64,000 bases of DNA. Source: Myxococcales bacterium (GTDB lineage: Bacteria; Myxococcota_A; Polyangia; Haliangiales; Haliangiaceae). The translations under genes were made by a program, and so were the position numbers. Location: the NCBI GenBank assembly GCA_028287135.1, contig JAQBQE010000031.1, forward strand, positions 80,584 through 144,583. The letters are read 5' to 3'. How positions within the stretch are numbered: position 1 is the stretch's first letter; every line of letters starts with the position of its first letter. Under the pieces are notes generated by a model that was not told the origin of the DNA, did not search any database, and saw only the letters and a list, made by a program, of their open reading frames with translations. Positions 41,617 to 50,193 of this stretch are shown in pieces.

Positions 41617-42043
41617 CCGAGCACGCGATCGCGCGCAAGCTCCGCCTGTTCTATGTCTTCCGTGCCTGCTCCACGACGATCGGCCGGTGACGGGGCACGT
41701 CCACGCGAGTCAGCGCGTCCGCTCGTGGACCAACCAGATCGCGACGGCGCTCTCGCACGTCGGCAAGAACCCGCGACTCGCCTGGATCGTCGGGTACTCG
41801 GCGGTGGTGTTCGTGCTGCTGCGCGCGACGATCTACCTGTATCAGCCCTACCTCGAGGAGCGCGGCCTGGGGCCGGTCGCGATCGGCGTCCTGTTCGCGG
41901 GCGTCTACGGCCAGGCCGATGTCATGCTGGTGTGCGGTGCCGTCGGGATCCTCGGCCTCGCGCTGCTCGCGGTCGCGCGCATCCGGGTTCGGGCCGAGGC
42001 GCCGGCCGTCCCCCTCGGAACCGACGGCTCGGGACGCGCGTAA
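41613..42043 (+). pseudogene. Decayed MFS transporter
   Basis: A GTG at 41613 overlaps the HEAT-protein stop (GTGA) and encodes an MFS-like N-terminus (KLRLFYVFRACSTTIGR) that ends at TGA 41688. A second piece in another frame from about 41687 encodes a basic loop and two typical MFS helices (NPRLAWIVGYSAVVFVLLRATIYLYQPYLEERGLG), then jumps from LFAGVYG straight to a last helix ADVMLVCGAVGILGLALL. The fragments keep the order of a transporter but lack most helices, so a frameshift and at least two deletions are inferred. The retained coupling suggests it was once part of this run. Confidence 0.72.
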
Positions 42044-42087
42044 TTGCTCAGCTTTCCGGCGCCGCTTTGGTCGTTGACACCTTCCGG

Positions 42088-43530
42088 ATGGCAGAACAGA
42101 CTGCCCCGCTCTTCATGGCCACTCGACGTACCCCCGTAGCCACGGCCCCCGCGGGCCAGCGGATCTATTTCGTCTCGCTCGGGTGCCCCAAGAACCAGGT
42201 CGATACCGAGCTGATGCTCGGCCAGGTCGAAGCCGCCGGTCACCAGCTCGTGCACGCGCCCGAGGGCGCTGACGTGATCGTGGTGAACACGTGCGCGTTC
42301 ATCGATGCGGCGAAAGAGGAGAGCGTCGACACGATCCTCGAGATGGCGCAGCACAAGACCAAGGGCGGCAAGCTCGTGGTCACGGGCTGCCTCGCACAGC
42401 GCTACGCGGACGATCTCGCGAAGGACATTCCCGAGATCGATCACATCCTCGGCTCGGCCGATTTCCAGTCGCTCGCGAAGGCGCTGTCCCCGCAGCCCGC
42501 GTTCACCTTGCCGTCGGGCGGCTCCAAGAAGAAGCGCGCGCTGCCGGTGATCCAGGTCTCCGAGACGCCGACGTACATCTACGACCACGAGACCCCGCGC
42601 AAGCGGATCGGTGCGACGCACAGCGCGTACGTGAAGATCGCGGAGGGCTGCGATCGCCCGTGCTCGTTCTGCATCATCCCGAAGCTCCGCGGCCCGCAGC
42701 GCAGCCGGCAGATCGATGACATCGTCGCCGAGGCACGCGCGCTCGGCCGCGCCGGTACCCGCGAGATCAACCTGATCGCGCAGGACCTGACCCGCTACGG
42801 CTGGGACAAGGGCGTCGCACCTGCCGATCGCCAGACCCTCGCACAGCTGGTCCGCGCACTCGGCAAGGTCGACGAGCTCGATTGGGTCCGCCTCCACTAC
42901 ACGTTCCCGAGCGCGTTCGACGACGAGCTGATCGATGCGATCGCGAGCGAGCCCAAGGTCGTCAAGTACATCGACGTGCCGCTCCAGCACATCAGCGATC
43001 CGATGCTGAAGCGCATGCGCCGCGGTCACTCGAGCCGCGTCACCCGCGAGCTGATGAAGACGCTGCGCACGCGGATCGACAACGTCGTGATCCGCACGAC
43101 GTTCATCGTCGGTCATCCCGGCGAGACCCAGGCTGAGTTCGACGAGCTCTGCGAGTTCGTCGCCGAGTCGAAGTTCGATCGTGCCGGCGCGTTCACGTAC
43201 TCGGTCGAGCCGGGCACGACGTCCGCGATGCTCCCGCACCGCGTCGATGCCGACGTGATGGCGGAGCGCCAGCAGACGCTGATGGAGATCCAGCGCAAGA
43301 TCAGCCGCGACCATCACGAGGCGATGGTCGGCAAGGAGATCGAGGTGCTCGTCGAGGGCGTGTCCTCCGAATCGGAGTACCTCCTCGAGGGTCGCTGGTA
43401 CGGCCAGGCCCCCGGCATCGACGGCGTCACGTATCTCTCCGACGGTCAGGTTCCCGCGGGCTCGCTGGTGCGCGCACGCGTGACCCAGGCGAGCGACTAC
43501 GACATCGCGGCGACGCTCGAGCTCTCGTAG
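42088..43530 (+). CDS. rimO: Ribosomal protein S12 methylthiotransferase
   Basis: Radical SAM enzyme that methylthiolates an Asp of ribosomal protein uS12. 480 residues from ATG 42088 (ATG 42115 is an alternative); the open frame upstream is filler. The MTTase N-terminal domain holds the second cluster cysteines at 33, 69 and 101 (LGCPKNQVDTE, NTCAFID, TGCLAQR). The radical SAM motif is CDRPCSFC at 188-195. A TRAM-like domain ends the protein. The stop shares a base with the GTG of the next small gene. Confidence 0.97.
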   Translation: MAEQTAPLFMATRRTPVATAPAGQRIYFVSLGCPKNQVDTELMLGQVEAAGHQLVHAPEGADVIVVNTCAFIDAAKEESVDTILEMAQHKTKGGKLVVTGCLAQRYADDLAKDIPEIDHILGSADFQSLAKALSPQPAFTLPSGGSKKKRALPVIQVSETPTYIYDHETPRKRIGATHSAYVKIAEGCDRPCSFCIIPKLRGPQRSRQIDDIVAEARALGRAGTREINLIAQDLTRYGWDKGVAPADRQTLAQLVRALGKVDELDWVRLHYTFPSAFDDELIDAIASEPKVVKYIDVPLQHISDPMLKRMRRGHSSRVTRELMKTLRTRIDNVVIRTTFIVGHPGETQAEFDELCEFVAESKFDRAGAFTYSVEPGTTSAMLPHRVDADVMAERQQTLMEIQRKISRDHHEAMVGKEIEVLVEGVSSESEYLLEGRWYGQAPGIDGVTYLSDGQVPAGSLVRARVTQASDYDIAATLELS

Positions 43531-43799
43531 TGAGCGAGGAGCTCGCACGCCTCGAGCAGGTGATCCTCCGCGTCCTGCGCGGTGAGCTCACCGAGCTGAA
43601 TCACCCGGCGTACTTCGACGAGGACGTGTTCTTCCTCTGCGTGCGCCAGGTCGAGCGCGAGGACCGCGCCTGGTTGATGACCGTGCTTCGCGATCGAACC
43701 TATTCGCGCGACACCCGTGGGCTGGTCGCGATGCAGATGACGAACGAGGGTCACCGCGAGCTGATCGTCGAGCTGTTCGCCGAACGCGCGCCGAACTAG
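43530..43799 (+). CDS. Small conserved-looking cytoplasmic protein
   Basis: 89 residues, GTG start overlapping the rimO stop by one base. Charged and helical (MSEELARLEQVILRVLRGEL, CVRQVEREDRAWLMTVLRD), no signal and no known domain. The tight coupling to rimO suggests expression at translation-related rates and a possible link to ribosome modification. Convergent with and overlapping by four bases the end of the lipoprotein gene on the other strand. Confidence 0.7.
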   Translation: MSEELARLEQVILRVLRGELTELNHPAYFDEDVFFLCVRQVEREDRAWLMTVLRDRTYSRDTRGLVAMQMTNEGHRELIVELFAERAPN

Positions 43800-44233
43800 T
43801 CCGAGCGCGCAGCGCGGCACTCGGTCGGGCCGACGTCGCTGAGCCGATCGAGCGTCGGATCGAGCGCGGTGGGATGACCATCGGCGCCGCGGACCGCGGT
43901 CGCGAGCAGCCGGATCCAGCCGAGGTTGTCGGGATCACAGCCGGAGACCTGCAGCGCCTGGTCGAGGGCTTCGACGGTGAGCTCGTCCGACGAGGGAAGC
44001 GGACGAGCGCGATTGGCGAGCACCGCGATCCGCCACCACGTCTCGAACGTCGCAGGACCGCTCGGCCAGATGTCGCGCGCCTCGCGCAGCGCGTCCTCGC
44101 CCGACGGCATCCCCCCGCCGAGCGTGATCGGTAGCGACTCCGAGGGTTCCTCGGTGAGCTCGACCGGTGTCACCGGCGCAGGCCCGCTCGCGGCACACGC
44201 CGCGAACAACACCAGGCACGAGACGCGGACCAT
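43796..44233 (-). CDS. Small lipoprotein, unknown family
   Basis: 145 residues from ATG 44233, with signal MVRVSCLVLFAAC and lipidated Cys13. A longer in-frame start would add 24 residues before the signal and overlaps the palindrome, so it is rejected. The mature protein is acidic at first (VELTEEPSESLPI) and then helical, perhaps with Sel1/TPR-like helices (ATFETWWRIAVLANRARPL, NLGWIRLLATAVRG). Three Cys are left in the mature part. No function known. Confidence 0.68.
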   Translation of the reverse strand: MVRVSCLVLFAACAASGPAPVTPVELTEEPSESLPITLGGGMPSGEDALREARDIWPSGPATFETWWRIAVLANRARPLPSSDELTVEALDQALQVSGCDPDNLGWIRLLATAVRGADGHPTALDPTLDRLSDVGPTECRAARSD

Positions 44234-44281
44234 CCCCGCAGCATAGCGAGCATGGGCCCGGTGGCCAGTTCCCCAGGAAAG

Positions 44282-44331
44282 GGGGTCAGGCCACCATTTC
44301 TGCACAACCGGGGCAATGGTGGCCTGACCCC
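44282..44331. repeat. Perfect 17-bp palindrome with GGGGTCAGG ends (REP-like)
   Basis: Arms GGGGTCAGGCCACCATT at 44282-44298 and its exact complement at 44315-44331, separated by 16 bases; the flanks extend the pairing imperfectly (GGAAA/TTTTCC). It stands 10 bases from the methyltransferase stop. GGGGTCAGG-type palindromes are typical of REP sequences mobilised by RAYT transposases. The hairpin followed by a CTTTCC run could also end transcription on the minus strand. Confidence 0.7.
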
Positions 44332-44341
44332 GTTTTCCGCA

Positions 44342-46027
44342 TCACACGGCGGGCAGCAGGTAGCGATCGCGGAGCGCGACCGAGCCGAGCAGGGCGTCCC
44401 ACATCGCCGGCGCGAGCTCGGCCCCCGGCGCGAGCGACATCGCTGCGCGGTCGAGCTCGGCGCGATCCGGCCGGCTGGCCTCGAGCCGCACGTGCTCGAT
44501 CGGTCGCCGGGCAAATCCGGCGAGGGCAGCGTGGAGACGCGCGATCGTCGGGCCGTCGGCTCGTCGCACGTCGAGCACGGGGAGCTCGAGCGCGTCGTGC
44601 ACCGTCCACTCGACGGCGCCATAGCCCATCGATCCGCGCCCGAGCGACTCGAGAGCGAGCGCGGTCGGCAGCGCGTTGAGCACCGCAGCGAGCGCGACCA
44701 GATCGACGCCCTCGCGCGGGTGCAGCGCATACACGCGCTGATCGGCGAGCATCGGCACGTCGGCGAACCGCTGCACGAAACGTGGACCGTACGCCTTCGC
44801 CAGGAACAGCCGGGCGGGGTGAACCGGCAACGACCACCACGGATCGCGTCGCGAGGCGCTGGTCGCCAGCGCCTCGGCCTCGTGGTCCGCGAGCCACGCG
44901 GCGATCCGCGGGACCTTGGCGAGCTCGAGGTCGGCCGGCAGCGCGATCGCGACCAGCGGCGATTCGTCGGGCGCGATCGCGATCGACGCGGGGGAGCCAT
45001 TGAACGGCGAGCGAACCACCGGAGCGAGAAACCGGCGCTCGAGCCGGTGCGCCTTCGCGACGTCGCGTCGCAGGTAGAACACGTGGTTCGCGCCGGTCGT
45101 CAGGCCGCGTCGCACGTCGACCAGCTCGCGCAGCGGAACGACCGCGTCGCCGGCTGCCGCACGCCACGCAAACCACGCGGCGGGTGCGCGCAGGGCAGGG
45201 CCCCACGCCGCCGACGGATGATCCGGGGTGGCTGCCGCTCGGTGCGCATCGCTCGCGCGATCCTCGGCGTGGTGCGCGATGCCGTCGAGCCCGACCGAAC
45301 CGGCGGCGATCTGCGTCGGCGAGGTCAACCGCAACAGGCGCGGTGAGCCCGAACGTCGGGTCGTGCCGCCGTGCCGTTCCGCGATCACGAGCATCGGATT
45401 GACGGCGGCCTCGGCAAACCAGCGCTCCTTTGGCGCGGTGATCAGCGCATGGACCCGTGCGATCCGCTCGACCGCGGTCCACAGCGCCGCAGCACCATCG
45501 GCGTCGAGCAACGCGGTCGACATCACGAGAGCCAGCGATCCACCGGGGCGTACGAGGCGCAGGGCGCGGAGCAGGCACGTCGCCGCGACATCCGCGTGCC
45601 GCGCGATCGCCTCGATCAGGTCCCGATCGAGCTCGGGCCAGTCCGCCGCGAGCAGCATCGCCCGAGCCCGTTTGATCGCCGGATCGACGCGCCCGGCGCG
45701 CACCCACGGCGGATTGCCGATCACGAGATCGAACGTGCCGAGCTGCGCGAGGAGCTCGGTCGCGAGCGCGTCGCCGTCGGTGATCGTCGCGCCGGGGACT
45801 CTCTCGCGCGCCCGATCGGCCGCCACGCGATCGATCTCCACGCCGGTGAGCGAACGGACCCCAGCGGCTGCGGCGGCGGCGAGGAACGCCCCGTCACCGC
45901 AGGTCGGATCGATGACGCGTGCGCCTCGCGCGAGCGGGCGAAGCGCTGCGATCGCGAGCTCGGCGACCGGTGCTGCCGTGAACCATTGCCCGAGAGCTCG
46001 TCGGTCCGAGAGCGCCGCCGTCTCCAC
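44342..46027 (-). CDS. Adenine-specific DNA methyltransferase (TaqI-like), orphan
   Basis: 561 residues, GTG start at 46027 (one base apart from the permease stop). Motif I is DPTCGDGAFL at 40-49, motif II VEIDR (63-67), and the catalytic motif IV is NPPW at 105-108, defining an N6-adenine methylase of the TaqI/Eco57I group. The C-terminal half (about 285-540) is a target-recognition region beginning with VRRGLTTGANHVFYL, common in such enzymes. No restriction gene, helicase or nuclease neighbours it, so it acts as an orphan or a remnant. It ends an ABC-transporter run. Confidence 0.9.
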   Translation of the reverse strand: METAALSDRRALGQWFTAAPVAELAIAALRPLARGARVIDPTCGDGAFLAAAAAAGVRSLTGVEIDRVAADRARERVPGATITDGDALATELLAQLGTFDLVIGNPPWVRAGRVDPAIKRARAMLLAADWPELDRDLIEAIARHADVAATCLLRALRLVRPGGSLALVMSTALLDADGAAALWTAVERIARVHALITAPKERWFAEAAVNPMLVIAERHGGTTRRSGSPRLLRLTSPTQIAAGSVGLDGIAHHAEDRASDAHRAAATPDHPSAAWGPALRAPAAWFAWRAAAGDAVVPLRELVDVRRGLTTGANHVFYLRRDVAKAHRLERRFLAPVVRSPFNGSPASIAIAPDESPLVAIALPADLELAKVPRIAAWLADHEAEALATSASRRDPWWSLPVHPARLFLAKAYGPRFVQRFADVPMLADQRVYALHPREGVDLVALAAVLNALPTALALESLGRGSMGYGAVEWTVHDALELPVLDVRRADGPTIARLHAALAGFARRPIEHVRLEASRPDRAELDRAAMSLAPGAELAPAMWDALLGSVALRDRYLLPAV

Positions 46028-46028
46028 G

Positions 46029-46757
46029 TCACGCCTCGAGGCGACGCACGCGCAGGGCGCCGATCAGCCCCCATAGCCCGCCGACGACGATGAGCCCGAT
46101 CGTCGCCGACAGCGGCGTGCCCGCATCGAACGGGGTCCTCAGGCCGGACAGCACGCGGACGTGGTGCCCGATGCTGAGCTCCTGGAACGTCGCCGGGAGA
46201 ACGCCGATCGGGAAGTCGAAGAACAGCATGTAGACGATCGTCAACGCCATGCCGTGCTTGGGCGCGAGGGTCGCGATGCCCGTCGCGACCATCGACATCG
46301 CGAGCGCGCCGCCCCCGATCGCGAGGATCGTTCTCGTCGGTGGTAGCGCGCTCCACGACAGCCACGCGGACGCCATCCAGCTCGCGAGCACGATCGCGGC
46401 GGTCACCGGCACCAGCGCGAGCAGCTTGCCCGCGAGCACGCTCCACCGCGGTAGCGGGCGCGACCACAGATAGGTCGTCGTGCGCTCCTCGATCTCCTCT
46501 GCGATCGACGCGCCGACGAACATCGGTGCGAGCAGTGCCAGGATCAGCACCTGGAACGTGAACAGCTCGGCGCCCATCTCGCTCGGGTCGCTGTCGCCGC
46601 CGAACCGGCGCCTGGCGGCGGCGTACAGCACGGGGAGAGCTGCGATCAGGCAGCTGACCCACAGCGCACGCCCGCGCAGCAGCCGCTTCCAGGTCAGCCC
46701 CGCCATCGTGGTCGTCGACGCGAGCGCGCTCGGAATCTTGCGATCGGAGGTGCTCAT
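46029..46757 (-). CDS. ABC-2 type transporter permease
   Basis: 242 residues with six hydrophobic segments, ABC2 permease type. The conserved region ERTTTYLWSRPLPRWSVLAGKLLAL (about 90-115) is the family signature between spans. The ATG at 46757 overlaps the stop of the adjacent ATPase gene (ATGA), so the pair forms one exporter. Substrate unknown; ABC-2 systems export lipids, polysaccharides or peptides or act in cell-surface maintenance. Confidence 0.92.
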   Translation of the reverse strand: MSTSDRKIPSALASTTTMAGLTWKRLLRGRALWVSCLIAALPVLYAAARRRFGGDSDPSEMGAELFTFQVLILALLAPMFVGASIAEEIEERTTTYLWSRPLPRWSVLAGKLLALVPVTAAIVLASWMASAWLSWSALPPTRTILAIGGGALAMSMVATGIATLAPKHGMALTIVYMLFFDFPIGVLPATFQELSIGHHVRVLSGLRTPFDAGTPLSATIGLIVVGGLWGLIGALRVRRLEA

Positions 46758-47689
46758 CGCCGGCCTCCATCGCCCGTGAGGTACTCGAACACGGCACCGA
46801 GGTCATTGTCCGGCGAGCTCAGGGCGGAGACCTGGACGTTGTTCGCGAGCACCGCGGTCGCGAGCTCGTCGTAGCAGCGATCCGGGTCCCGGGTCTCGAT
46901 CAGCACGCCCTGGCGATCGAACACGATCCGCGCGACATGATCCGCGGAGGCGAGCGCCGCACCGATCGTGCGCGGCTGGTCGCACTCGACCCGGATCCGG
47001 TGGGGATGGCGATCGATCAGCTTCCGGATCTCGTAGACGTTGCCTTCCGCGAGCACCTGCCCGCGGTAGATCACGACGATCTCCGAGGTCAGCGCCTCGA
47101 TCTCGTAGAGCACGTGGCTCGACACCACGATCGTCTTGCCGGCATCCGCGAGCGCGCGAATCCTCGCGATGATGTCGGCGCGCGCGATCGGGTCGACGCC
47201 CGTCAACGGCTCGTCGAGCAGCAGGAAGTCCGGGTCGTGGGCGATCGCGGTCGCGAGCTTGGTCCGCTGGCGCATGCCCTTGGAGAACCCGCGGACCCGG
47301 CGGTGCATCGCGTCGGTCATCCCCATCGCCGCGATCGCGGTCTTGGCGGCGAGCTCGGCCCGGTCCCGAGGCACGCCGGCGAGCTTCGCCATCACGGTGA
47401 CCAGCTCGAGCGCCGTCAGCTCGTCCCACGTCTTCTCGTGCTCGGGCGCGTAGCCGATACGCCGCCGCACCGCGACGTCCTCGAACGGATTGGCGCCGAA
47501 CACGGAGAGCGTTCCACGCGAGGGCAGGAGGAGACCCGACATCATCTTCATCAGGGTCGACTTGCCGGCGCCGTTCGGGCCGAGCAGGCCGACGATGCCG
47601 CCGCCGAGCTTCCAGCTGACGTCGGAGATGCCGAGCACGTGGCCGTACCACTTGCTGCAGTTGTCGACGACGACGACGTCGGTGCTCAC
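46754..47689 (-). CDS. ABC transporter ATP-binding protein (pair B)
   Basis: 311 residues, GTG at 47689 overlapping the previous permease stop (GTGA). Walker A is GPNGAGKST (about 38-46), Q-loop region in PEHEKTWDEL, signature FSKGMRQR where SGGQ is replaced, Walker B FLLLDEPLTGVDP, H-loop SSHVL. The 80-residue extension with a short beta domain follows, typical of single-partner ABC-2 ATPases. It lies between two permeases, so it may pair with either one. Confidence 0.94.
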   Translation of the reverse strand: MSTDVVVVDNCSKWYGHVLGISDVSWKLGGGIVGLLGPNGAGKSTLMKMMSGLLLPSRGTLSVFGANPFEDVAVRRRIGYAPEHEKTWDELTALELVTVMAKLAGVPRDRAELAAKTAIAAMGMTDAMHRRVRGFSKGMRQRTKLATAIAHDPDFLLLDEPLTGVDPIARADIIARIRALADAGKTIVVSSHVLYEIEALTSEIVVIYRGQVLAEGNVYEIRKLIDRHPHRIRVECDQPRTIGAALASADHVARIVFDRQGVLIETRDPDRCYDELATAVLANNVQVSALSSPDNDLGAVFEYLTGDGGRR

Positions 47690-48582
47690 GACGCGCCCCC
47701 GACACCCGAGCCGTGCGCGCGCCGGACCTGGACGTAGACGATCACGGCCGCGACCACGATGTGCGCACACACCGAGGCGAGAGCGATCTGCGGATCGAGT
47801 CTTCCCGCGCGCCCCGTGAACAGATGGAGATCGAACAGGTTGAGCGCGATCGCGTCGAGCGCGGTGGCCAGATCGAGCGCACCGACCCAGCTGTTCGCGG
47901 CCCGACCGATCTGGCTGACCATGAACCCGAACACGAGGTAGTAGGCGGCCCACAGCGCCATCGCGTAGCGGCCGTTCGACAGCAACGCGGAAAACGCGAC
48001 CGGGACCGTCGCGAACACGAGGGTGCCGAGCAGCCCGACCGCGATCGCCTTCGGTACGAGATGGATGGTGGCGAGCAGGTCATCGGTGGACTGCGAGAGC
48101 CCGAGCCGCGACAGCGCGAGCACCACGGGGCCCGCGAGGTTGATCAGCGTCATCAGCAAGGCCATGCCGGCGATCTTGCCGATCACGTAGTCGCGCGGCC
48201 GCACCGAGCGCGCGAAGTAGAACGTGAACGCGCCGCTCTGCACGTCGCCCGCGACCACGCGCGCACCGATCGTGAGGGACACGAGAAACGCCGCGCGCGT
48301 GTACCACTGGATCGACTTGGGCAGCGCCGCATCGGCCATCGTCGTGGCCGCCGCGCCGGCGAAGTCACGCACGACCTTGTCGCTGAGGATGAACATCATG
48401 CCGCCGGCGAGGAACGTCGTGATCACCGCGAGCCCGAGCGCGGACTTGTAGCGCCACCACGTCTTCCACGACGACGCGACCTGGTTGCGCATGACGACGA
48501 GCCAGCGCGTGCCCGACGACCGTCGGGTTCCCGCGTACCGCTTGTAGCCGAGGTCGTGGATCGTTCCTGCGGGCGCGCTCAT
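47686..48582 (-). CDS. ABC-2 type transporter permease
   Basis: 298 residues, start ATG 48582 (GTG 48585 possible). Five to six hydrophobic segments and the conserved stretch VQSGAFTFYFARSVRPRDYVIGKIAG between spans identify an ABC-2 permease. The start is preceded by the left hexamer array, so the leader is repetitive. Coupled to the downstream ATPase by GTGA, and follows the upstream ATPase across a 208-base gap, so it likely pairs with that ATPase. Confidence 0.9.
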   Translation of the reverse strand: MSAPAGTIHDLGYKRYAGTRRSSGTRWLVVMRNQVASSWKTWWRYKSALGLAVITTFLAGGMMFILSDKVVRDFAGAAATTMADAALPKSIQWYTRAAFLVSLTIGARVVAGDVQSGAFTFYFARSVRPRDYVIGKIAGMALLMTLINLAGPVVLALSRLGLSQSTDDLLATIHLVPKAIAVGLLGTLVFATVPVAFSALLSNGRYAMALWAAYYLVFGFMVSQIGRAANSWVGALDLATALDAIALNLFDLHLFTGRAGRLDPQIALASVCAHIVVAAVIVYVQVRRAHGSGVGGAS

Positions 48583-48592
48583 CACGATCCTC

Positions 48593-48785
48593 GTAGGCGT
48601 AGGGGTAGGGGTAGGCGTAGGCGAGCAGGGGAGTGGTCCGTGCGGACCGCTGTGTTGCGTGCACCGCTCGCGGGACGGGCGCTGCAGGTCGCATGACGCG
48701 TCTCTTCATACGCAGCATCAGACGTGTGCTCGCCTAGGCCTAGGCCTAGGCCAAGGCCTACGCCTACGCCTACGCCTACGTCTAC
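48593..48785. repeat. Facing GTAGGC / GCCTAC hexamer arrays
   Basis: Five GTAGGS hexamers at 48593-48622 and, 109 bases later, nine GCCTAS or similar hexamers at 48732-48785 (three GCCTAG, one GCCAAG, four GCCTAC, one GTCTAC). Left and right arrays are near-exact reverse complements (27 of 30 positions for the paired part), so the transcript would fold back on a 109-base loop. The arrays lie between the ATPase stop and the permease start. Such short tandem repeats often vary in copy number. Confidence 0.8.
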
Positions 48786-48793
48786 GCCGGTCA

Positions 48794-49747
48794 TCATGGC
48801 CGTGCCTCGGGGCTCTCGCCGATCACGCGGAGGAACGCGGCCTCGACGCTCTCGCGACGGACGCCGAGTGCGCGGATCTGGAGACCCGCATCCCGCGCAC
48901 TGCGGAACACGAGCTCGTTCGTCGCGGTCAGCGGCAGGCTCACCGCGAGCGTCACCGGCGAGACCACGGTGCAGGTCGCGCCCGCCGCCGACAGCACCTC
49001 GCCGAGCTGCGCGGCGTCGGCCTTCACCTCGACGAGGATCTCGGTGTCGCGCCCGCGTGCACCGCGCAGCTCGTCGATGCTGCCCGAGAACCGCACGCGA
49101 CCCTGGTGCATGATCACGGCCTGATCGCAGATCCGCTCGACATCGGGGAGCAGGTGCGTCGACAGCACGATCGCGCAGCCGCGCCGGCCGGGCAGCTCCG
49201 CGATCAGCTCGAGCATCTCGTCGCGCGACCGCGGATCGAGCCCGTTGGTCGGCTCGTCGAGAAACAGGATCTCGGGATCGTGGACCAGCGCCTGCGCGAG
49301 CTTCACCCGCTGCTTCATGCCGGTCGAGTAGCCATCGATCGGCTGGTAGCGCTTCTCCTCGAGACCGGCGTAGTAGAGCGCCGCGTGGGCCCGCTGCATC
49401 GCCTCGGTGCGCGGTAGCCCCGAAAGCTCGCCCGCGTACGTGCACATCTCGACCGCGCTCATCCCGGTGAGAAACGCTTCCTGCTCGGGCATGTACCCGA
49501 CGCGATCGCGGATCTCGGCGCCATGCGTCGCCGCCTCGAGGCCGAGCACGCGTGCCCGGCCCTCGTAGGGAATGAGTCCGAGCAGCGCCTTCAGCAGCGT
49601 CGACTTGCCCGCGCCGTTGGGCCCGAGCAGACCGATGATCTTGCCATCGACGGTTGCGTCGAGATCGCGGATCGCGACGATCGCGCCGTAGCGCTTGGTC
49701 AGCTTGTCGAGCCTGATGAGCGGTGGAGCCCCGTCAGGCTCGCTCAC
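48794..49747 (-). CDS. ABC transporter ATP-binding protein (pair A)
   Basis: 317 residues, GTG at 49747 overlapping the RlpA-like stop (GTGA). Walker A GPNGAGKST (about 42-50), Q loop in MPEQEAFLTG, signature YSTGMKQR, Walker B ILFLDEPTNGLDP and H-loop STHLL are all present. A C-terminal extension (about 225-317) carries a small beta domain. Paralogue of the pair B ATPase. Only the hexamer-array gap separates it from its presumed permease. Confidence 0.94.
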   Translation of the reverse strand: MSEPDGAPPLIRLDKLTKRYGAIVAIRDLDATVDGKIIGLLGPNGAGKSTLLKALLGLIPYEGRARVLGLEAATHGAEIRDRVGYMPEQEAFLTGMSAVEMCTYAGELSGLPRTEAMQRAHAALYYAGLEEKRYQPIDGYSTGMKQRVKLAQALVHDPEILFLDEPTNGLDPRSRDEMLELIAELPGRRGCAIVLSTHLLPDVERICDQAVIMHQGRVRFSGSIDELRGARGRDTEILVEVKADAAQLGEVLSAAGATCTVVSPVTLAVSLPLTATNELVFRSARDAGLQIRALGVRRESVEAAFLRVIGESPEARP

Positions 49748-50193
49748 CGGAGGACCTCGACCCGGACCTGCGCGATGCCGTCGTCGATCATGTCGAGCAC
49801 CTTCGCCGCGGCTTCCGAGAGATCGATGATCGCGCGGCCATAGGGGCCTCGATCGTTGATCCGGACCACGACGGTGCGGCCGTTCTTCTTGCGCGTCACG
49901 CGAACCCGGGTCCCCATCCTCAGCGTGCGATGCGCCGCGGTCAGCTCATTCTTGTTGAACCGCTCGCCAGAGGCCGTCGGTCCGCCGTGGTGCTTGCCGC
50001 CGTACCAGCTCGCGAGCCCGAGCTGGACGCCGTCCGCGAGGGGAGGCGCGGGCCGCACGGGCCGCGGACGCTTGACCACGGCACCGGTGGTCGTCTTTTT
50101 CGGCGGCGTCTTCGGTGCGCACGCGCCGAGCGTGACCAGCGCAAGGATCACGAGCAGCGCAGCACGCTGCGTCCACCCGATCAGCGGACGCAC
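49744..50193 (-). CDS. rlpA: RlpA-like lipoprotein (double-psi beta-barrel)
   Basis: 149 residues, GTG start 50193 within the end of the cytochrome gene (13-base overlap). Lipobox LGAC gives Cys near 25, then a Pro/Lys-rich linker. The DPBB domain (about 56-140) has GLASWYGGKHHGGPTASGE and MGTRVRVTRKKNGRTVVVRINDRGPY, with the catalytic-type Asp as in RlpA lytic transglycosylases. The SPOR domain of E. coli RlpA is absent. It would cleave naked glycan strands at the septum or wall. Coupled to the ABC operon. Confidence 0.87.
   Translation of the reverse strand: MRPLIGWTQRAALLVILALVTLGACAPKTPPKKTTTGAVVKRPRPVRPAPPLADGVQLGLASWYGGKHHGGPTASGERFNKNELTAAHRTLRMGTRVRVTRKKNGRTVVVRINDRGPYGRAIIDLSEAAAKVLDMIDDGIAQVRVEVLR

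Noticed and set aside
44342..46027. Restriction-modification system
   Set aside because: No nuclease or specificity gene is adjacent, so only an orphan methylase is supported.
48586..48793. Small protein encoded by the hexamer arrays (VGVGVGLGLG or AYAYPYPYAY)
   Set aside because: Low-complexity translations in all frames with no ribosome site; the repeats are better read as DNA/RNA structure.
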